DNA from: an uncultured Eggerthella sp.
GTDB taxonomy: Bacteria; Actinomycetota; Coriobacteriia; Coriobacteriales; Eggerthellaceae
NCBI GenBank assembly: GCA_900551155.1
Contig: URVA01000020.1
Location: 1 to 17,576 of the forward strand
Direction: 5' to 3'
Length of the DNA stretch: 17,576 nt
The notes beneath the pieces are model-generated. The model had not been told where the DNA came from and made no database searches. It was given only the letters and a program-made list of their open reading frames with translations. Positions 13,316-17,576 of the stretch are shown in pieces. How positions within the stretch are numbered: the stretch's first letter is position 1; every line of letters begins with the position of its first letter. Both the position numbers and the translations under genes were made by a program.

Positions 13316-13356
13316 GCGGTATTGTATGGATGAGCGTTCATGCAATACCGCTCCTT
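13316..13356 (+). terminator. Terminator of the dnaK-clpB operon
   Basis: GCGGTATTG (13316-13324) and CAATACCGC (13343-13351) make a 9-bp perfect stem, with a further small ATGA/TCAT stem inside the 18-base loop, followed by TCCTTTTG. It lies about 50 bp after the clpB stop and is the likely end of the operon. Confidence 0.7.
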
Positions 13357-13389
13357 TTGTGTATGAACCCCTCTTTTATTTTGTTGTAT

Positions 13390-13395
13390 TAGAAT
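13390..13395 (+). promoter_or_regulatory. Possible -10 box for the potassium transport operon
   Basis: TAGAAT ends 7 bases before the ATG at 13403, so a transcript would start at or next to that codon, giving a leaderless mRNA. No -35 match is seen. It is offered because the small gene has no ribosome binding site. Confidence 0.3.
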
Positions 13396-13402
13396 AACCC
13401 CC

Positions 13403-13561
13403 ATGAATAAACTTGAAAGAAATATTCTAAGGGTCGAAAAGAAGGAGAACTTGCTTGTTCCCGTTCTAGGATTCTGTGCAGTTTTGGTTAGCCTGATGGC
13501 TTTTCTTATCGTGCTGTACTTAATTACTATTGCTATTCGATTCTTATTTGTCTTTGGGTAG
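13403..13561 (+). CDS. Small membrane protein upstream of trkH, 52 residues
   Basis: An open frame that encodes a charged N-terminal helix of about 17 residues (MNKLERNILRVEKKEN) followed by 35 largely hydrophobic residues, enough for one long or two short membrane segments. It ends 8 bases before trkH, on the same strand. No ribosome binding site precedes the ATG; CCCCC is immediately upstream. Either the mRNA is leaderless or translation starts at the in-frame TTG at 13451, which has AAGGAG only three bases away. The placement suggests a small accessory subunit of the transporter, as KdpF is for KdpFABC, but there is no family match I can name. Confidence 0.5.
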   Translation: MNKLERNILRVEKKENLLVPVLGFCAVLVSLMAFLIVLYLITIAIRFLFVFG

Positions 13562-13569
13562 GTCTTTGT

Positions 13570-15096
13570 ATGTGGCAGCGATTTACCTGGTATGACGTTC
13601 GAGTTATTGGGCACTATCTTGGTGTGCTTATTTCGTTTTTCTCTATTGCACTCACTATTCCGCTTATTGTTGCGGTGGTGTGTCAGGAATGGGAACCAGC
13701 CTGTCGTTATTTGCTAGGGTTTGGTATTTCTCTCATTTTGGGTTCAGTGCTGCGTTTTCTGCGTATCCAACCAGGTAGGCTTACGCACCAGCAAGCTCTT
13801 GCGGTTACTGGTATGTCCTGGATTGTACTGGCTTTTGTAGCGGCAATACCGCTTGCCTTATCAGGACATTACGGGTCGTATCTTGATGCCCTGTTCGAGG
13901 CGACTTCGGGGTTAACAACAACGGGTGCTTCGCTGGTAATAGACCTTGAGCATCTTTCTTATGCCGATAACATGTGGCGTTTCACCATGCACTTAATTGG
14001 TGGCTTAGGCCTTATTGTTATTGCGCTTTCGTTGGGAATTTTTGGTAAGTCCACATCAGGCTTGTATTCATCAGAAGGCAGAAGCGAACACGTATTGCCT
14101 AATATCGTAAATACGGTTCGTCTTATTAGTCAGATTGCATTGGCAGTTATTGGTGTTGCTACGGCGGTACTGTTCCTTCTTTGTATTCTTGGAGGATTTG
14201 AACCGCTTCGTGCGCTGCTTAATGCTTTGTGGATGGCTATTTCTGGCTTTACCACTGCAGGATTTTCTCCTACTTCGCAATCGGCAATGTACTACCATTC
14301 GTTTGCATTCGAAGTAGTGTGTATGGTTTTGATGCTTTTGGGCGCAGTTAATTTTGCCCTCTTTGTAAAGATTAGTCAGGGCGAGACAACTTCTTTCTTT
14401 AAGGACTATGAAATTCGCACAGGCGTTGTTTGGATGCTTATCGCTACGGTAGTCCTTATGTTTTCGCTGTGTGCCTCGGGCGGCTTTTCGGACATCATGG
14501 CACTTTTGCGTCGTGGCGTATTCATGGTAGTGTCCGCTTCAACTACTACTGGTTTTCAAACGGTTACCAACAACCAAATGACCACGGTATTTTCATCGGG
14601 TGCCTTCCTGGTTGTTGCTATCTTGATGGCAGTAGGCGGTTCGAGCGGAAGTACCGCTGGTGGTATGAAATTCTCACGCTTGGGCTTAATTGCGAAGTCG
14701 ATGGTTTCTACCATCAAAGAAACGCTAGCCCCAGGAACTGCACGCGTTTCGGTGCGCTATTATCACCTGGGGAAAAAGGTGCTTACTACCGAAGTGGCGA
14801 AAGCTGCTCTAACGGTTTCCGCCCTGTTTGTGTTCACCTATCTTTTGGGATCGCTGGTGGGTATCGCGCACGGATATGATGCGCTTGATGCTATTTTCGA
14901 ATCAGTTTCCATGGCATCTAACGGCGGATTGAGCTCGGGCATTATTGCGCACGGCATGCCCCCTGTATTAGAGGCAGTTTATATTTTGGAAATGTGGGCA
15001 GGCCGTCTTGAGTTCGTCACGCTTATTGCCCTGATTGTTAAAGTGGTTGTTTCAGTGGGATCGCTTGCGAAAAAGAAGCTAAAGGAGCAGGCATAA
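13570..15096 (+). CDS. trkH: TrkH/KtrB-family potassium uptake channel subunit
   Basis: The membrane pore for K+ uptake, which normally works with a cytoplasmic regulator TrkA or KtrA. The 508 residues contain about ten membrane helices in four M1-P-M2 repeats. The four selectivity-filter segments are visible: TTTGAS (116-121), TTAGFS (228-233), TTTGFQ (325-330) and SNGGLS (450-455). The family gating loop GGSSGSTAGG (356-365) and GRLE (478-481) are intact. GGTAGG lies about 8 bases before the ATG. The stop overlaps the next start (TAATG). No TrkA gene is in the window, so the partner is elsewhere. Whether it is of TrkH or Na+-dependent KtrB type is not settled. Confidence 0.93.
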   Translation: MWQRFTWYDVRVIGHYLGVLISFFSIALTIPLIVAVVCQEWEPACRYLLGFGISLILGSVLRFLRIQPGRLTHQQALAVTGMSWIVLAFVAAIPLALSGHYGSYLDALFEATSGLTTTGASLVIDLEHLSYADNMWRFTMHLIGGLGLIVIALSLGIFGKSTSGLYSSEGRSEHVLPNIVNTVRLISQIALAVIGVATAVLFLLCILGGFEPLRALLNALWMAISGFTTAGFSPTSQSAMYYHSFAFEVVCMVLMLLGAVNFALFVKISQGETTSFFKDYEIRTGVVWMLIATVVLMFSLCASGGFSDIMALLRRGVFMVVSASTTTGFQTVTNNQMTTVFSSGAFLVVAILMAVGGSSGSTAGGMKFSRLGLIAKSMVSTIKETLAPGTARVSVRYYHLGKKVLTTEVAKAALTVSALFVFTYLLGSLVGIAHGYDALDAIFESVSMASNGGLSSGIIAHGMPPVLEAVYILEMWAGRLEFVTLIALIVKVVVSVGSLAKKKLKEQA

Positions 15097-15935
15097 TGAA
15101 TAAGCTCCTTGCGTATGTATCTCGTAGGCAGACTGTATCGAAGCAGGGCGCGCCGAAACAGGCTACGTCGAAGCAGTCTGCCGCATTTTGTAAACAGGTT
15201 GCGTCGAAGTGGGCTTCGTCGAAACAGGCTGCGGCATCTTGTAAACAACCTACTACTCTCAGTGCGCTTTTTGTTGCATTAATGCTTGTGCTTACATTGT
15301 GTGCTTGTCCTGCAAGCCTTTGGGCGGATGATCCTCAAAATCAGACAAACCAACAAGTGCAGGCAGACCAAGAACAATCCAGCCAGGAAGATTCTGGTCA
15401 AGAAGAACCTAGTCAAGAAAAACAAGGCTCCGATAACGGAGAGGACCTGAGTAATAAGATATATGTAAATCAACTTTCCGATAGTTCGTTTTTATATGAA
15501 ACTTCCATTGCTGATTTAGCTGAGGCTGACTCCTACTACGAAGGTCAGACGGTCTTGGTTAAGGGCGAAGTAGTAGGGGATCGTGTAAACGATGAGTTTC
15601 GCAGAAACAACTGCTGGATTACCCTGCAGGATAGTGAAACCAGCCCTAGTGTAATCAGCGTGTTTATGACCAAGGATCAGTCTTCAATTATTGATACCTA
15701 CGGACAATATGGCACAGTAGGTACACAGCTTCAGGTGCGCGGAACATTCCATCTGGAATGCGCTGAACATCAGGGATTGTCTGATATTCATGCTGAAGAA
15801 GTTTCTGCAATTCAAAAAGGATACGAATCCACTTCTGCTCCCAATATGCGCATCTTAAGCATTGCAGTTGTTGCGTGTGCGTTGGGGGCTATCTTGATGA
15901 TTGCCTACCACATTAAACGTGAAAGGATGCTATAA
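15096..15935 (+). CDS. Membrane-anchored protein with OB-fold-like domain, 279 residues
   Basis: I do not recognise a named family. The layout is odd: a basic 50-residue N-terminus with repeated S-K-Q units, a hydrophobic segment (54-74) ending ASLWA-DD like a signal peptide or anchor, a Gln/Glu/Ser linker (79-118), a beta-rich domain (about 145-242), then a C-terminal membrane helix (251-272) and a short basic tail. The beta domain (GQTVLVKGEVVGD, CWITLQD, QLQVRGTFH, SDIHAEEV) looks like an OB fold outside the membrane. LCAC at 68-71 is a poor lipobox. It is coupled to trkH by a one-base overlap, and rsgA follows 2 bases later. A role with the transporter or in the envelope is conjecture. 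Confidence 0.8.
   Translation: MNKLLAYVSRRQTVSKQGAPKQATSKQSAAFCKQVASKWASSKQAAASCKQPTTLSALFVALMLVLTLCACPASLWADDPQNQTNQQVQADQEQSSQEDSGQEEPSQEKQGSDNGEDLSNKIYVNQLSDSSFLYETSIADLAEADSYYEGQTVLVKGEVVGDRVNDEFRRNNCWITLQDSETSPSVISVFMTKDQSSIIDTYGQYGTVGTQLQVRGTFHLECAEHQGLSDIHAEEVSAIQKGYESTSAPNMRILSIAVVACALGAILMIAYHIKRERML
15167..15249 (+). repeat. Degenerate in-frame repeat, period 51 bp
   Basis: Two copies of about 32 bp (15167-15198 and 15218-15249) share GTCGAA-CAG-CTGC-GCAT-TTGTAAACA, with about six differences. They are 51 bp, exactly 17 codons, apart, so the reading frame is kept. Shorter related pieces (SKQ/PKQ codons) flank them. They build the basic N-terminus of the membrane protein and point to recent internal duplication. 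Confidence 0.6.
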
Positions 15936-15937
15936 GC

Positions 15938-16927
15938 GTGACGGAAGAATTCACAGAACGGCAAGTTGGCAGAGTAGTTAAACTCGACCGCGGATTTCCC
16001 TTGGTTCGTCTTGCCTCTGGTGAAGAAGTGCGTTGCGAGCACGCTATCTCGTTGGTAAAGGGAAGCGACCAGCGTGCTGTTATTGGCGATTTTGTTACCG
16101 TTTCTCTTCCTGAAGGTCACGATAAAGGAATTATCGAAGAAACACTCCCACGTACCTCTTCGTTTGTTCGTAAAGACCCAACTGAGCGCGCCTTGCCGCA
16201 AACGTTGGCTGCGAATTTTGATTTAGTGTTGGTGGCTCAGCCGCTAGAAGAGGTAAACGTGCGCCGTTTAGAGCGCGAATTGGTGCTCGCTCATGAAACA
16301 GGTGTTGAGGTTGCCGTGGTGCTTACCAAGGCAGACCTTGTTGCCTCGGCAGAAGAAGTAGAAGCAGTGCGCCAGCGCATCGATGGGTTTATTGGCAACG
16401 ATTCGGTTTTAGTGGTTTCCGAAAAAGATTCTCAGAGCATTCAGGTGGTGGCAGATCTTATTGCCAAAGACAATAAAATGGCAGTTCTGCTTGGACGTTC
16501 AGGTGTGGGCAAGTCCAGTCTGGTAAATATGTTGGTTGGAAAAGAGGTTCAATCTACTACTCCCGTACGCCAAGATGGAAAAGGACGTCATACTACTGTT
16601 TCACGTGAAATTATTGAACTTCCGAGTGGAGGAAGCGTTATCGATATGCCTGGTGTGCGCGGGCTAGGTCTTTGGGATGCCGATGAAGGTATTGGCGCTA
16701 CATTTTCAGATATAGAAGAATTGGCACAATCATGTCGTTTTCGCGACTGTACGCATACCAACGAACCAGGGTGTGCGGTGAAACGAGCTGTTGACGAAGG
16801 TGAGCTTTCTTCTGCACGCCTAGAGTCATATATCCGTTTACGCGAAGAAAGTCAGCAAGTTAAAGTGCGGCGTGAAGAAGCTGAACGCATACGAACAAGA
16901 CGCGGTCATCCTAGGCGCAGGCGTTAG
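15938..16927 (+). CDS. rsgA: Ribosome small-subunit GTPase RsgA
   Basis: RsgA is a circularly permuted GTPase that checks late maturation of the 30S ribosomal subunit. The 329 residues show an N-terminal OB domain (about 8-75), then G motifs in permuted order: TKAD (130-133, G4), GRSGVGKSS (186-194, G1), GRHTT (216-220, G2) and DMPG (236-239, G3). The zinc site C266, C271, H273 and C279 follows. The C-terminus is unusually basic (RTRRGHPRRRR), suited to rRNA. The start is GTG, two bases after the preceding stop, with AAAGGATG upstream inside the preceding gene. It is the last gene of the trkH unit; no clear terminator follows. Confidence 0.96.
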   Translation: MTEEFTERQVGRVVKLDRGFPLVRLASGEEVRCEHAISLVKGSDQRAVIGDFVTVSLPEGHDKGIIEETLPRTSSFVRKDPTERALPQTLAANFDLVLVAQPLEEVNVRRLERELVLAHETGVEVAVVLTKADLVASAEEVEAVRQRIDGFIGNDSVLVVSEKDSQSIQVVADLIAKDNKMAVLLGRSGVGKSSLVNMLVGKEVQSTTPVRQDGKGRHTTVSREIIELPSGGSVIDMPGVRGLGLWDADEGIGATFSDIEELAQSCRFRDCTHTNEPGCAVKRAVDEGELSSARLESYIRLREESQQVKVRREEAERIRTRRGHPRRRR

Positions 16928-16982
16928 CGTTCTTTGTTGGTTTGCCTCAATTTAACAACTGCCCTTTTATGGATGCTTAGAG

Positions 16983-17006
16983 GGATAGTTTTGCTTGGGG
17001 TACAAT
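16983..17006 (+). promoter_or_regulatory. Possible promoter of the glycosyltransferase-like gene
   Basis: TACAAT (17001-17006) is a good -10 box, preceded by GGGG. The best upstream match for a -35, TTAGAG, begins at 16977 with 18-bp spacing and is weak. The leader would be about 50 bases. Confidence 0.35.
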
Positions 17007-17064
17007 GGTTCACGAAACTGAGTCATGCATTAGGCATTATTTGTATATTTGTTAAGGTGATACT

Positions 17065-17576
17065 ATGAATCCTGCAGTAATAATTCCTTCGTTTTATACA
17101 TCGCCCATGCGCAAGCGTGGCACACCTTCGAGTTTGTATGACCATCCAACACCCTTAAATTCCAAGGGCACGCTCGAGCGCTGCTTGGCATCTTTACAAA
17201 AAGTAAAGGGCTTGGGACAAATTATCGTCTTGGTTGCAACTGAAGGCGGCGTTGATAAGGAAGCTGCAGCGAAGGTTAAGGCAATCGTAGATAAGTTTCC
17301 TCAGATGCATATTCTTATTGTTGCTCAGGAAGAGGAAAGCATTATCCAGCAAAGGTTTGAGCAGCTAGGTTTCGGAAACCAGAGCGATTGCATTGGCCTT
17401 ACGGGATATTCTGCGGTACGCAATCTTGGCTTAGTGGTTGCACAGGTGCTCGGATTCGACTCCGTTGTATTCCTTGATGACGATGAAGTTATTGAAGACG
17501 AAGCGTTTCTGGAAAAGGCCATGTATGGCTTAGGTAAGCTCACCAAAAAGGGCATTCCTATTTTGGCGAAGTCAGG
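17065..17576 (+). CDS. Glycosyltransferase-like protein, 5' part (runs off the window)
   Basis: An open frame continues to the right edge without a stop, giving 170 residues. AAGGTGA lies four bases before the ATG. The opening AVIIPSFY, the strand QIIVLVAT and a helix-strand pattern leading to VVFLDDDEVIED (135-146) resemble a GT-A nucleotide-sugar transferase, where the DDD at 138-140 would bind the metal and sugar nucleotide. There is no signal peptide. It has its own promoter candidate and starts 137 bases after rsgA. The remainder is outside the window, so acceptor and pathway cannot be stated; family GT2 is the likeliest class. Confidence 0.6.
   Translation, partial: MNPAVIIPSFYTSPMRKRGTPSSLYDHPTPLNSKGTLERCLASLQKVKGLGQIIVLVATEGGVDKEAAAKVKAIVDKFPQMHILIVAQEEESIIQQRFEQLGFGNQSDCIGLTGYSAVRNLGLVVAQVLGFDSVVFLDDDEVIEDEAFLEKAMYGLGKLTKKGIPILAKS

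Noticed and set aside
15167..15249. CRISPR-like direct repeats
   Set aside because: Only two degenerate copies, in frame within a coding gene, with no further spacer-repeat units.

Overview
The window reads as chromosomal core sequence from an actinobacterium, most likely class Coriobacteriia. The strongest evidence is a dnaK-grpE-dnaJ-hspR-clpB operon, in which the MerR-type repressor HspR sits between the chaperones; that arrangement is characteristic of Actinobacteria. Moderate GC by eye, a nikR-hypE pair and a stand-alone 2[4Fe-4S] ferredoxin suit an anaerobic gut or oral coriobacterium. The genus is not determined, and no database was searched.

Layout. 1-33 is the 3' end of a tRNA, probably tRNA-Gly, followed by its terminator and a long imperfect palindrome. 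A HAD phosphatase of the Gph type (475-1128, +) faces galE (1408-2535, -) across a 201-bp stem-loop region. Upstream of galE on the minus strand is an unrecognised 156-residue protein (2683-3153). Diverging from it is a three-gene plus-strand unit: a small helical protein (3279-3533), the nickel regulator NikR (3568-3990) and the [NiFe]-hydrogenase maturation protein HypE (4000-5022). A second long imperfect palindrome follows hypE. Then come two single-gene units: ferredoxin (5476-5664) and a 51-residue zinc-ribbon protein (5818-5973), the latter ending in a strong intrinsic terminator.

The heat-shock operon occupies 6455-13265. A near-consensus promoter (TTGACA, 17 bp, TATTAT) lies about 145 bp upstream of dnaK. 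An almost perfect 23-bp-period direct repeat surrounds its -35 box. The predicted leader has several mutually exclusive hairpins, and a HAIR-like inverted repeat lies just before the ribosome binding site. DnaK, GrpE and DnaJ form the Hsp70 cycle, ClpB is the cooperating disaggregase, and HspR is the expected feedback repressor. The operon's DnaJ lacks the zinc-finger domain.

The last unit (13403-16927) is a 52-residue membrane protein, a TrkH-type potassium transporter, a membrane-anchored OB-fold-like protein and the ribosome-assembly GTPase RsgA, with near-zero gaps. A partial glycosyltransferase-like gene runs off the right edge.

I see no phage, transposase, CRISPR or toxin system. The most unusual material is non-coding: three long imperfect palindromes in intergenic DNA and the structured region before dnaK.
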